A stretch of 64,000 bases of DNA, from assembly GCF_036785885.1 (NCBI RefSeq), contig NC_092312.1:18556001-18620000 (forward strand). Reading direction: 5' to 3'. The first letter of the stretch is position 1. Each line of letters opens with the position of its first letter. Position numbers and translations under genes: made by a program. The notes under the pieces are model-generated. The model was not told where the DNA came from and ran no database searches. It saw only the letters and a program-made list of their open reading frames with translations. This document shows positions 48,933 to 61,620 of the stretch, piece by piece. The DNA is from Coffea arabica. Taxonomy: Eukaryota; Streptophyta; Magnoliopsida; Gentianales; Rubiaceae.

Positions 48933-49657
48933 ATGAACAACATGATGATGAAGAAGAAGACGACCCAAGGTCGAAAAAAAATCGAGATCAAGAAGATAGA
49001 CAACTTGAGCAACAGGCAAGTAGCCTTCTCCAAGCGAAGAGTCGGTCTCTTCAAGAAAGCAAGTGAACTTTGCGTCTTGACCGGGGCAGAAGTTGCCATC
49101 ATCGTTCATTCTTTGGGCAAGCGCGTCTTTGCCTTTGGTCACCCCAGCATTGACGCTGTTATTAACCGCTATACCACGGGATCGGCATCATCATCATCAT
49201 CATCATCATCATCCTCGTCATCCGTTGCTGATCCGAATACCCCGTTGGGTGCTCATGAGATTCAACAACACAACCGACACTATGCTAAAGTGTCCAAAGA
49301 ATTAGAGTCGAGAGAAAAAGAAAGGAATTGATTGAAGGTTCGAAGTTAGAGAACGGCGGGAGTTTTTGGTGGGATGACCCAATTGAGCATATGGGTTTGG
49401 AGGAGCTTCAACAGTATAAAGCTTCATTGGAAGAGTTGAAGAAAAAGCTGTTGATGAGAGCCGATGACTTGATGCTGTTGATAAATTCTTCTTCTTCTTC
49501 AACTAATTTGGGCTTTAATAATAGCGGTGATATCAATCCCGGAGTGACTGCAGTTGGTTGTGATGATATGTTCTTCAATCAGACAACGACTGAATACTGC
49601 AACAACTCCATCGTTCCTTATGGTTCTGATGACTTCGGAAATTCTCTGCAGGTTTGA
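48933..49657 (+). pseudogene. B-type MADS copy, unit 5, frameshifted
   Basis: It predicts the same protein as the unit 3 copy: [15 protein letters not shown] core, 132 aa to 49331, then the C-terminal module in a second frame to 49657. Silent changes shared with units 3 and 7 (GGAGTG, ACAACG) mark common descent. Confidence 0.8.
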
Positions 49658-50461
49658 AGATCTGTGGTTGGCGAAGTCAGGAGGATTCTATAATAAGTTT
49701 AATATATGCATGGCTTTCAGCAGTTTTCTTTTTAGTGTTTAGTTTATGGATGGTTTTTCACAGTGTTGTTAGTGTTCGTTCTTTATGAATTACTATAGAT
49801 TAGGCTCTTGCAGTGTTTTATTTTATTATGTTGACTGATGTCTCTTTTTTTATTTTTGTCTTTCAGTGATTTTTAAGTAAGAGTATTCTTTATATATTTA
49901 TATATATGTGTGTGTGCGAGCCAATCTTAAATAATTGATATTAGTGTTAAAAAGCACACTCAATGTGTGTGCAATTTAGAAATCATTATTATTTTTTATG
50001 AATTTGTAAATTTTATTTTTTCATTAATAAATTTTATAAGAACTTTTCATTAACAAACTTCAATCTATAATTAATTTTTTCTTCAATTAAAAATAGATAA
50101 TTTGGTAATTGCAATATTTAGAGTGATTATGTTGGTAAATGTGATCACGTGACTTAGGGTAAAAAATTAATTTTCTAAGAATAAAATTGAAAGTTCGAAA
50201 AAAAATTGTAGAAAATATTTACACTGGCTGTCAATGCCCTCTTCTTATATATTGTATAGAAAAAGACACGATCACAGTCCGTAATGTTACGGACGCTTTT
50301 CCACCGCAAGATCACATGTGCGTTGATGAGTTTCCAGTTTGTCGAACAACTAAGGCCTTGTTTCGCAGGCAAGTTTTGGCTAAGTTTATTTGTTGTAAGA
50401 TTTTTAAAAATAGTTATAATAACTTTAAAAAGTTTTCAAAAATTTTAAATTACATTCTTCA

Positions 50462-53400
50462 AAATATCCAAAAATTTATACCCTCTAAAAAAATTTTTAT
50501 AACTTCTACAGTAAGTTACAATAAAACTTTAGACAAATACCCAAAAAACTTACTTACCAAATAAGGCCTAAGTAGATTTAAAGGAAAAAAAAATCACAGA
50601 GTAGTTTTGACAAAAAAAAAAGGTAGATTTAAGGAAAATCACATAATTCCCCCGAGATACCAACATCCCTTCAGCATCCATCCTGTCACCCCTCCGACAT
50701 AAAGCCCGACCGATTAAACCACAAAGTTCATCCAAATCTTAATTAGAAGCCAATCTGGTGAGTGTGTCTGGATTATACATTATTATTTTCACCTTATTTA
50801 CACGCACCGACTTGCTTGAATTATCAACACATTTTCAATCACTTTTTTTTTATCTTACATACGTCGCATCAAAAAAGTACTACAGTATTTTTTCACAAAT
50901 TTATTTCAAATAATTTACTATCCAAGCACACTCATTATTCTTGAAGTCGTACTCTTTCAAAATTGAATCAGCAATTAAGCAAATCAATCCAGCGCGAGGG
51001 TTGGAAGGAAGAACGGGAGTTTTATGTGCAATGATTACACTCAAACTAGGCAGGAAGAAAAGTATATATCATCTATTATTCTATATTATGCAAAGTACAT
51101 GTGTTTCTTCGTAAAAGTCTGATTATAGAATTTAGCTCCTCTCAAATATTATAAGTTGTGATGATCAGTTCTTAAGTTAAAATGGGAATCATAATACTTT
51201 TCTTGACTACTGAATGGAAATTTAAATTGGAATTTAAGAATAGGAGATGATATTGTAGTGAGAGATAAAAAGAGATGAGTGAGGGGCGAAAATGAAAAGA
51301 GCGGTTAGGTGCTTTTTCAATGCTGCCCGGCCATTTGCTGTCAAATTAGTAAGGCCATGGGCAATTCTACTCCGGCAAGTTGGTTGGAGAAAGTCCAGTC
51401 CTCAAGCCCAACATGTCGGCCCAGACGTTTAATTACAGTTGGACGCCCCTTTCAGGGTTGCGTGCTGAGCCCAATGTAGAAAGCCCTCTTCCGTTTGTGG
51501 TCCATGAACTGACGCCCCCAACAGGAACGGTGGTCCAGTCATAAATTCCTTGTTTTTCTCTGTCTTTTTTGTCTTTTCAAATTTATTAATGAATTCTGTC
51601 CAGAATACATCTTGGTCCCGGTGGTCATCATCATACATTACCAGCAACTACAATCTGTTGTCTTGAGAAACAGGCTCAGCGCAGACAAGCAGAGGCCAGG
51701 TCAAATAAGGGATCCTACATTCGGCAACAAATTGGAGTATTTACATCCGCTTGGTTTTGCTGAAAAATATGGTATACTGTACTATTGGGCAGACAGACGT
51801 GTCAAAATGTGTGACTCGAACGAATTTGAATTAGTTAAAATGACGTTGAGTAGATTGAATTGAGTACACGTGGTATATTGATAGTGGTTGTCTAATGGAC
51901 CGTCCAACCTGCCACCTGTACTAATTGGCAATCTTCCAAACCTTAGTTTTAACTAATTATGAAATTTGTTGACCTTAATTTCAAAGTTCTTGTAAAGGTG
52001 GACCTTAAAGAGACATTAACATATGAATATTGACCGTGACAGTGAATAGACTCGGTAAGTACTAGTATCACCTTTTTTATGGTTAGTGAAAGCAGTTACT
52101 ATCAAGAACTAGTAAAACCTCATCCGCCAATTATCACCTACAGGTTAGGCTGCTATTTTTTGCTGTTGGACAAGATCAACTACAATATCATTGGATTGTC
52201 TCCCCCTTCCAGAATCCGGAGATACACGATAATGCTCAGGTCCTTGTCATGGACAAATAATGAGATTGATTACACAACGGTTCACTCCCCGATACAGAAT
52301 TTTTTTTTTTTTTTTAAAAAGAAGGGTATCATCGGCATTCTCTTTCTTCGCATGCCTCGCTCAGCTACTGGTGGCAGATATGAAGAGCAAGTATCTATGT
52401 TGCACATAAAGCCCGAGAAAGGGATTTGAAATTAACATTTATCGGAATTTTTTTTTCTTTTGTAAAAAATTCTTATTTCGACTATTTATAATTACTCATG
52501 ACTATTTTTATTTTTAATTATTTAAATATATATTTTTCCTAAACATTGTAATTATCAATATAAAATTATTTTATGAAAAATATTTAAAAGATTAAAGTTT
52601 GCTTTAACAATAAAAAATTTATTCAAAATACATGATTATAAATATTTTATATTTTTTCATTGCACGCATATCGTATGTGCATTGAGCACTAGTTGCAATA
52701 ATGGTGAGAGACGCTGCACAAAGAAGAGGATTTGAAGATACCATACTAAATAATGCTCCACTAAAAGTAAAAATACCAAAGCAAGTGGCCTAGCCGAAAT
52801 GCAAATGGCCCCCTAACTCTACGTCCATGGGCCGCGCGCCAGTTGAATGGTGACTCCAAATTTTTTTTTTTTTTTTTTTTTGTAAATTTGCTTCGTCTTG
52901 TTTCGGTTGACAGCTATCACAATATCCGTTACTCAATCAACTAAACTCCAGTCTCACGCAATATCAGTTTTACATTTATGACAAATTAATTAAAATGGAA
53001 GTGCATAATTTTGCTGCCTGCGAAAAGTCTAGCCTTTTGATTCTGAAATGAGATACAGGTCGCCAACCTAATTTTAAATATGAATCTATAGATGGGACCC
53101 AAGTCCAATTTGGTGAGGACTAGCGTCCAACCCCGTTCTACTGGCACGGATTAAGGAAATAATTGGAAAAATTAGATTTTCTATATACTTAATACATGTA
53201 AATCATACTCGATTACCGCCCACGGATTAAGGAAATAATTGGAAAAGTAGTTTCCTTTCTATTTAACGAAGTTGAATTGAGAACATTTTGGAGACATTTT
53301 AGTTGTCACCAAGCTAAGGAAATATATTTTTCTAATTTTAACCTAGGCAAGAAAATACTTAGCAAAAAAAAAAAGAAGAAATAATTATGTTTTCGGAAGT

Positions 53401-55549
53401 ATATATGTTTCTATATGTTGATGCATGAATTCATCCAAACAATATGTATATCGCTTTGCTAAAAGATAATAAACCATTAACTACTTAAACTAACTACACA
53501 TGCCATTAAATAACAGTTTGATCGTTTTTTTGTTTTTTTGTTTTAAAAATTTTGATGAAATGACTAGATAGATAGTTCTCAACAATGCCATTTTCTTGGT
53601 CAGTGTGAGAGAGTAAATTATGTTTTGCCAGGAAAGAAGAAAATAGCTGTTAATTCTAGACAAATTGTCCATTTCTAAGTTTAATCCATCAATCAATGAG
53701 GAGTTAACACTAATTTATATTTTGTCGAAAAATATAGAGATGTTACTCTACATAAATCATCCATTTCTAAGTTTAATCCATCAATCAAGGGGAAATTAGG
53801 AGGGCGAAACAATGGAAACTGGAGAAAAAATATCGACCGAATCACAATAAAATCTTTGACGTTTTTAGGAAAGAAAATTACGGGTAAATATTAAGGAAGG
53901 TGGAACCTTATATAATAATAGGATGGGATGCCAAAGCATTGAAGCTAGCCCTTAATTCACCAAAATCCCACCAAAAGACAAAAAAAAAAAAAGGCGAAAA
54001 TGAACAACATGATGATGAAGAAGAAGACGACCCAAGGTCGAAAAAAAATCGAGATCAAGAAGATAGACAACTTGAGCAACAGGCAAGTAGCCTTCTCCAA
54101 GCGAAGAGTCGGTCTCTTCAAGAAAGCAAGTGAACTTTGCGTCTTGACCGGGGCAGAAGTTGCCATCATCGTTCATTCTTTGGGCAAGCGCGTCTTTGCC
54201 TTTGGTCACCCCAGCATTGACGCTGTTATTAACCGCTATACCACGGGATCGGCATCATCATCATCATCATCATCATCATCCTCGTCATCCGTTGCTGATC
54301 CGAATACCCCGTTGGGTGCTCATGAGATTCAACAACACAACCGACACTATGCTAAAGTGTCCAAAGAATTAGAGTCGAGAGAAAAAGAAAGGAATTGATT
54401 GAAGGTTCGAAGTTAGAGAACGGCGGGAGTTTTTGGTGGGATGACCCAATTGAGCATATGGGTTTGGAGGAGCTTCAACAGTATAAAGCTTCATTGGAAG
54501 AGTTGAAGAAAAAGCTGTTGATGAGAGCCGATGACTTGATGCTGTTGATAAATTCTTCTTCTTCTTCAACTAATTTGGGCTTTAATAATAGCGGTGATAT
54601 CAATCCCGGCGTGACTGCAGTTGGTTGTGATGATATGTTCTTCAATCAGACGACGACTGAATACTGCAACAACTCCATCGTTCCTTATGGTTCTGATGAC
54701 TTCGGAAATTCTCTGCAGGTTTGAAGATCTGTGGTTGGCGAAGTCAGGAGGATTCTATAATAAGTTTAATATATGCATGGCTTTCAGCAGTTTTCTTTTT
54801 AGTGTTTAGTTTATGGATGGTTTTTCACAGTGTTGTTAGTGTTCGTTCCTTATGAATTACTATAGATTAGGCTCTTGCAGTGTTTTATTTTATTATGTTG
54901 ACTGATGTCTCTTTTTTTATTTTTGTCTTTCAGTGATTTTTAAGTAAGAGTATTCTTTATATATTTATATATATGTGTGTGTGCGAGCCAATCTTAAATA
55001 ATTGATATTAGTGTTAAAAAGCACACTCAATGTGTGTGCAATTTAGAAATCATTATTATTTTTTATGAATTTGTAAATTTTATTTTTTCATTAATAAATT
55101 TTATAAGAACTTTTCATTAACAAACTTCAATCTATAATTAATTTTTTCTTCAATTAAAAATAGATAATTTGGTAATTGCAATATTTAGAGTGATTATGTT
55201 GGTAAATGTGATCACGTGAGTTAGGGTAAAAAATTAATTTTCTAAGAATAAAATTGAAAGTTCGAAAAAAAATTGTAGAAAATATTTACACTGGCTGTCA
55301 ATGCCCTCTTCTTATATATTGTATAGAAAAAGACACGATCACAGTCCGTAATGTTACGGACGCTTTTTCACCGCAAGATTACATGTGCGTTGATGCGTTT
55401 CCAGTTTGTCCAATAACTAAGGCCTTGTTTGCAAGCAAGTTTTGGCTAAGTTTATTTGTTGCAAGTTTTTTAAAAACAGTTATAATAACTTCAAAAAATT
55501 TTCAAAAATTTTAAATTATATTCTTCAAAATATCCAAAAAATTACTTCA
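50462..55549 (+). repeat. Array unit 6 (short)
   Basis: MITE-free unit almost identical to unit 4. It is 6 bp longer, from poly-T length differences. Confidence 0.9.
54000..54724 (+). pseudogene. B-type MADS copy, unit 6, frameshifted
   Basis: 132-aa frame to 54398 with a full MADS domain, the shared 1-bp loss, and a second frame to 54724. It carries the unit 4 type of silent variants. Confidence 0.8.
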
Positions 55550-56286
55550 AAATATCCAAAAATTTATACACTTCAAAAAAAAATTTTACAACTTCTACAG
55601 TAAGTTACAATAAAATTTTAGACAAATAACCAAAAAACTTATTTACCAAATAGGGCCTAAGTAGATTTAAAGGAAAAAAAATCAAAAAGTAGTTTTGACA
55701 AAAAAAAGGGTAGATTTAAAGAAAATCACATAATTCCCCCGAGATCCCAACATCCCTTCAGCATCCATCCTCTCGTCCCTCCGACGTAAAGCCCTACTGA
55801 TTAAACCACAAAGTTCATCCAAATCTTAATTAGGAGCCAATCCGGTGAGTGTGTTTGGATTACACATTATTTTCACATTTTTTACACGCACTGACTTGCT
55901 TACATTATTAACACATTTTCAACTACTTTTTTTATCTTACATACATCACATCAAAAGAGTGCTACAGTATTTTTTCACAAATTTATTTCAAATAATTTAC
56001 TATCCAAGCACACTCACTATTCTTGAAGTCGTACTCTTTCAAAATTGAATCAGCAATTAAGCAAGTCAATCCAGCACGAGGGTTGGAAGGAAGAACGGGA
56101 GTTTTATGTGCAATGATTACACTCAAACTAGGCAGGAAGAAAAGTATATATCATCTATTATTCTATATTATGCAAAGTACATGTGTTTCTTCGTAAAAGT
56201 CTGATTATAGAATTTAGCCCCTCTTCATTATTATAAGCTGACTTTAGCTCCTCTCAAATATTATAAGTTGTGATGATCAGTTCTTA

Positions 56287-57195
56287 GGGCATCCACAGCG
56301 CGGGTGTAATGGCCCTCCATTACACCGCTCCATGACACGGTCTCTCATTGGAGTCGTGTCATTGAGATTGTGATGATCAGTTCTTAGGGCATCCACAGCG
56401 CGGGTGTAATGGCCCTCCATTACACCGCTCCATGACACGGTCTCCCATTGGAGTCGTGTCATGGAGATTACACGCATCATGGATATGATGCGTGTAATTT
56501 ATTAGAAGGTGGGACCCATGATTAAATGTAAAATAATTCTAGCCACCAATTTTAGCTTCAACGGTAAGTTTGCCAGCACACAACACATTTTAGCTTTCCA
56601 ACGGTTAGATTTTAGTCTTCTATATAAACACACAACACTTTGGGAACGATTCGAAGGCAATGACAATGAAAACTAGTATTCATTTTGTTATTATTTGTAT
56701 TTTATTTGATTTAAATTATGTAATATTATGTTATGGAGTTCAACTAATTATATTCCGAATTATTAATTAAGTATGGGTTATTATGATATCTTCGCATTTG
56801 AGGCATCAAATATTTGTTTAATTTCCTGCATAATTATTTTTGAAAAAAAAACAATATATTATTTTTGAAAGATAGAAAAGATATATTATTCAAACTTAAA
56901 AATTAATAATATCATTTTTAGAAAATAAAAAATTCAAAATGTAAAAAATTTAATGAAAGTTAGTACTTTATTTTTTAAAAATAACAAAATTATTTTTAAA
57001 AATTACTTTATTTATTTATGGGATATGAGTTATGCATTATTAAAATAAATATTTGATTTAATTGTGGATCCATGTTATTACACCTTATGGAGTGTAATCC
57101 ATTGTGAGTGAAAGTGTAATAAAAGAGGAGAAAGTGGAATGCTGACGTAGCATGTGGATTACACTCCACAAGGTGTAATAGTATTGTGGATGCTC
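56287..57195. mobile_element. PIF/Harbinger-like MITE, unit 7
   Basis: 909 bp, same ends, TTA flanks and 100-bp left-end duplication. Confidence 0.9.
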
Positions 57196-60091
57196 TTAAG
57201 TTAAAATGGGAATCATAACACTTTTGTTGACTACTGAATGGAAATTTAAATTGGAATTTAAGAATAGGAGATGATATTGTAGTGAGAGATAAAAAGAGAG
57301 GGGCGAGGGGCGAAAATGAAAAGAGAGGTTAGGTATTGGGATGGGTAGTGGGAGGATCTGGTCTGCGATTAATATAATTGTAATGCTTTTTCAATGCTGC
57401 CCGGCTATTTGCTGTCAAATTAGTAAGGCCATGGGCAATTCTACACCGGCAAGTTGTTTTGGAGAAACTCAAGTCCTCAAGCCCAACATGTCGGCCCAAA
57501 ATAGGTCCACGAGACGTTTAATGACAATTGGACGTCCCTTTCAGGGTTGCATGCTGAGCCCAATGTAGAAAGCCCTCTTCCGTGTGTGGTCCATGAACTG
57601 ACGCCCCCAACAGGAACGGTGGTCCAGTCATAAATTCCTTGTTTTTCTCTGTCTTTTTTGTCTTTTCAAATTTATTAATGAATTCTGTCCAGAATACATC
57701 TTGGTCCCGGTGGTCATCATCATACATTACCAGCAACTACAATCTGTTGTCTTGAGAAGCAGGCTCAGCGCAGACAAGCAGAGGCCAGGTCAAATAAGGG
57801 ATCCTACATTCGGCAACAAATTGGAGTATTTACATCCGCTTGGTTTTGCTGAAAAATATGGTATACTGTACTATTGGGCAGACATACGTGTCAAAATGTG
57901 TGACTCGAACGAATTTGAATTAGTTAAAATGACGTTGAGTAGATTGAATTGAGTACACGTGGTATATTGATAGTGGTTGTCTAATGGACCGTCCGACCTG
58001 CCACCTGTACTAATTGGCAATCTTCCAAACCTTAGTTTTAACTAATTATGAAATTTGTTGACCTTAATTTCAAAGTTCTTGTAAAGGTGGACCTTAAAGA
58101 GACATTAACATATGAATATTGACCGTGACAGTGAATAGACTCGGTAAGTACTAGTATCACCTTTTTTATGGTTAGTGAAAGCAGTTACTATCAAGAACTA
58201 GTAAAACCTCTTCCGCCAATTATCACCTACAGGTTAGGCTGCTATTTTCTGCTGTTGGACAAGATCAACTACAATATCATTGGATTGTCTCCCCCTTCCA
58301 GAATCCGGAGATACACGATAATGCTCAGGTCCTTGTCATGGACAAATAATGAGATTGATTACACAACGGTTCACTCCCCGATACAGAATTTTTTTTTTTT
58401 TTTTAAAAAGAAGGGTATCATCGGCATTCTCTTTCTTCGCATGCCTCGCTCAGCTACTGGTGGCAGATATGATGAGCAAGTATCTATGTTGCACATAAAG
58501 CCCGGGAAAGGGATTTGAAATTAACATTTATCGGAATTTTTTTTTCTTTTGTAAAAAATTCTTATTTCGACTATTTATAATTACTCATGACTATTTTTAT
58601 TTTTAATTATTTAAATATATATTTTTCCTAAACATTGTAATTATCAATATAAAATTATTTTATGAAAAATATTTAAAAGATTAAAGTTTGCTTTAACAAT
58701 AAAAAAATTTATTCAAAATACATGGTTATAAATATTTTATATTTTTTCATTGCACGCATATCGTATGTGCATTGAGCACTAGTTGCAATAATGGTGAGAG
58801 ACGCTGCACAAAGAAGAGGATTTGAAGATACCATACTAAATAATGCTCCACTAAAAGTAAAAATACCAAAGCAAGTGGCCTAGCCGAAATGCAAATGGCC
58901 CCCTAACTCTACGTCCATGGGCCGCGCGCCAGTTGAATGGTGACTCCAAATTTTTTTTTTTTTTGTAAATTTGCTTCGTCTTGTTTCGGTTGACAGCTAT
59001 CACAATATCCGTTACTCAATCAACTAAACTCCAGTCTCACGCAATATCAGTTTTACATTTATGACAAATTAATTAAAATGGAAGTGCATAATTTTGCTGC
59101 CTGCGAAAAGTCTAGCCTTTTGATTCTGAAAAGAGATACAGGTCGCCAACCTAATTTTAAATATGAATCTATAGATGGGACCCAAGTCCAATTTGGTGAG
59201 GACTAGCGTCCAACCCCGTTCTACTGGCACGGATTAAGGAAATAATTGGAAAAATTAGATTTTCTATATACTTAATACATGTAAATCATACTCGATTACC
59301 GCCCACGGATTAAGGAAATAATTGGAAAAGTAGTTTCCTTTTTATTGATCTATTTAACGAAGTTGAATTGAGAACATTTTGGAGACATTTTAGTTGTCAC
59401 CAAGCTAAGGAAATATATTTTTCTAATTTTAACCTAGGCAAGAAAATACTTAGCAAAAAAAAAAAAGAAGAAATAATTATGTTTTCGGAAGTATATATGT
59501 TTCTATATGTTGATGCATGAATTCATCCAAACAATATGTATATCGCTTTGCTAAAAGATAATAAACCATTAACTACTTAAACTAACTACACATGCCATTA
59601 AATAACAGTTTGATCGTTTTTTTGTTTTTTTGTTTTAAAAATTTTGATGAAATGACTAGATAGATAGTTCTCAACAATGCCATTTTCTTGGTCAGTGTGA
59701 GAGAGTAAATTAAGTTTTGCCAGGAAAGAAGAAAATAGCTGTTAATTCTGGACAAATTGTCCATTTCTAAGTTTAATCCATCAATCAATGAGGAGTTAAC
59801 ACTAATTTATATTTTGTCGAAAAATATAGAGATGTTACTCTACATAAATCATCCATTTCTAAGTTTAATCCATCAATCAAGGGGAAATTAGGAGGGCGAA
59901 ACAATGGAAACTGGAGAAAAAATATCGACCGAATCACAATAAAATCTTTGACGTTTTTAGGAAAGAAAATTACGGGTAAATATTAAGGAAGGTGGAACCT
60001 TATATAATAATAGGATGGGATGCCAAAGCATTGAAGCTAGCCCTTAATTCACCAAAATCCCACCAAAAGACAAAAAAAAAAAAAGGCGAAA

Positions 60092-60816
60092 ATGAACAAC
60101 ATGATGATGAAGAAGAAGACGACCCAAGGTCGAAAAAAAATCGAGATCAAGAAGATAGACAACTTGAGCAACAGGCAAGTAGCCTTCTCCAAGCGAAGAG
60201 TCGGTCTCTTCAAGAAAGCAAGTGAACTTTGCGTCTTGACCGGGGCAGAAGTTGCCATCATCGTTCATTCTTTGGGCAAGCGCGTCTTTGCCTTTGGTCA
60301 CCCCAGCATTGACGCTGTTATTAACCGCTATACCACGGGATCGGCATCATCATCATCATCATCATCATCATCCTCGTCATCCGTTGCTGATCCGAATACC
60401 CCGTTGGGTGCTCATGAGATTCAACAACACAACCGACACTATGCTAAAGTGTCCAAAGAATTAGAGTCGAGAGAAAAAGAAAGGAATTGATTGAAGGTTC
60501 GAAGTTAGAGAACGGCGGGAGTTTTTGGTGGGATGACCCAATTGAGCATATGGGTTTGGAGGAGCTTCAACAGTATAAAGCTTCATTGGAAGAGTTGAAG
60601 AAAAAGCTGTTGATGAGAGCCGATGACTTGATGCTGTTGATAAATTCTTCTTCTTCTTCAACTAATTTGGGCTTTAATAATAGCGGTGATATCAATCCCG
60701 GAGTGACTGCAGTTGGTTGTGATGATATGTTCTTCAATCAGACAACGACTGAATACTGCAACAACTCCATCGTTCCTTATGGTTCTGATGACTTCGGAAA
60801 TTCTCTGCAGGTTTGA
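60092..60816 (+). pseudogene. B-type MADS copy, unit 7, frameshifted
   Basis: 132-aa frame to 60490 with an intact MADS domain and serine tract, then the shared 1-bp loss and a second frame to 60816. It matches the unit 3 and unit 5 copies. Confidence 0.8.
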
Positions 60817-61620
60817 AGATCTGTGGTTGGCGAAGTCAGGAGGATTCTATAATAAGTTTAATATATGCATGGCTTTCAGCAGTTTTCTTTTTAGTGTTTA
60901 GTTTATGGATGGTTTTTCACAGTGTTGTTAGTGTTCGTTCTTTATGAATTACTATAGATTAGGCTCTTGCAGTGTTTTATTTTATTATGTTGACTGATGT
61001 CTCTTTTTTTATTTTTGTCTTTCAGTGATTTTTAAGTAAGAGTATTCTTTATATATTTATATATATGTGTGTGTGCGAGCCAATCTTAAATAATTGATAT
61101 TAGTGTTAAAAAGCACACTCAATGTGTGTGCAATTTAGAAATCATTATTATTTTTTATGAATTTGTAAATTTTATTTTTTCATTAATAAATTTTATAAGA
61201 ACTTTTCATTAACAAACTTCAATCTATAATTAATTTTTTCTTCAATTAAAAATAGATAATTTGGTAATTGCAATATTTAGAGTGATTATGTTGGTAAATG
61301 TGATCACGTGACTTAGGGTAAAAAATTAATTTTCTAAGAATAAAATTGAAAGTTCGAAAAAAAATTGTAGAAAATATTTACACTGGCTGTCAATGCCCTC
61401 TTCTTATATATTGTATAGAAAAAGACACGATCACAGTCCGTAATGTTACGGACGCTTTTCCACCGCAAGATCACATGTGCGTTGATGAGTTTCCAGTTTG
61501 TCGAACAACTAAGGCCTTGTTTCGCAGGCAAGTTTTGGCTAAGTTTATTTGTTGTAAGATTTTTAAAAATAGTTATAATAACTTTAAAAAGTTTTCAAAA
61601 ATTTTAAATTACATTCTTCA

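Larger units (their letters stand above)
44391..50461 (+). repeat. Array unit 5 (long)
   Basis: With unit 4 it forms the first 11153-bp S+L dimer. Its MADS part carries the unit 3 and 7 variants. Confidence 0.9.
55550..61620 (+). repeat. Array unit 7 (long)
   Basis: With unit 6 it forms the second S+L dimer, 11159 bp. It matches unit 5 closely along its whole length. Confidence 0.9.
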
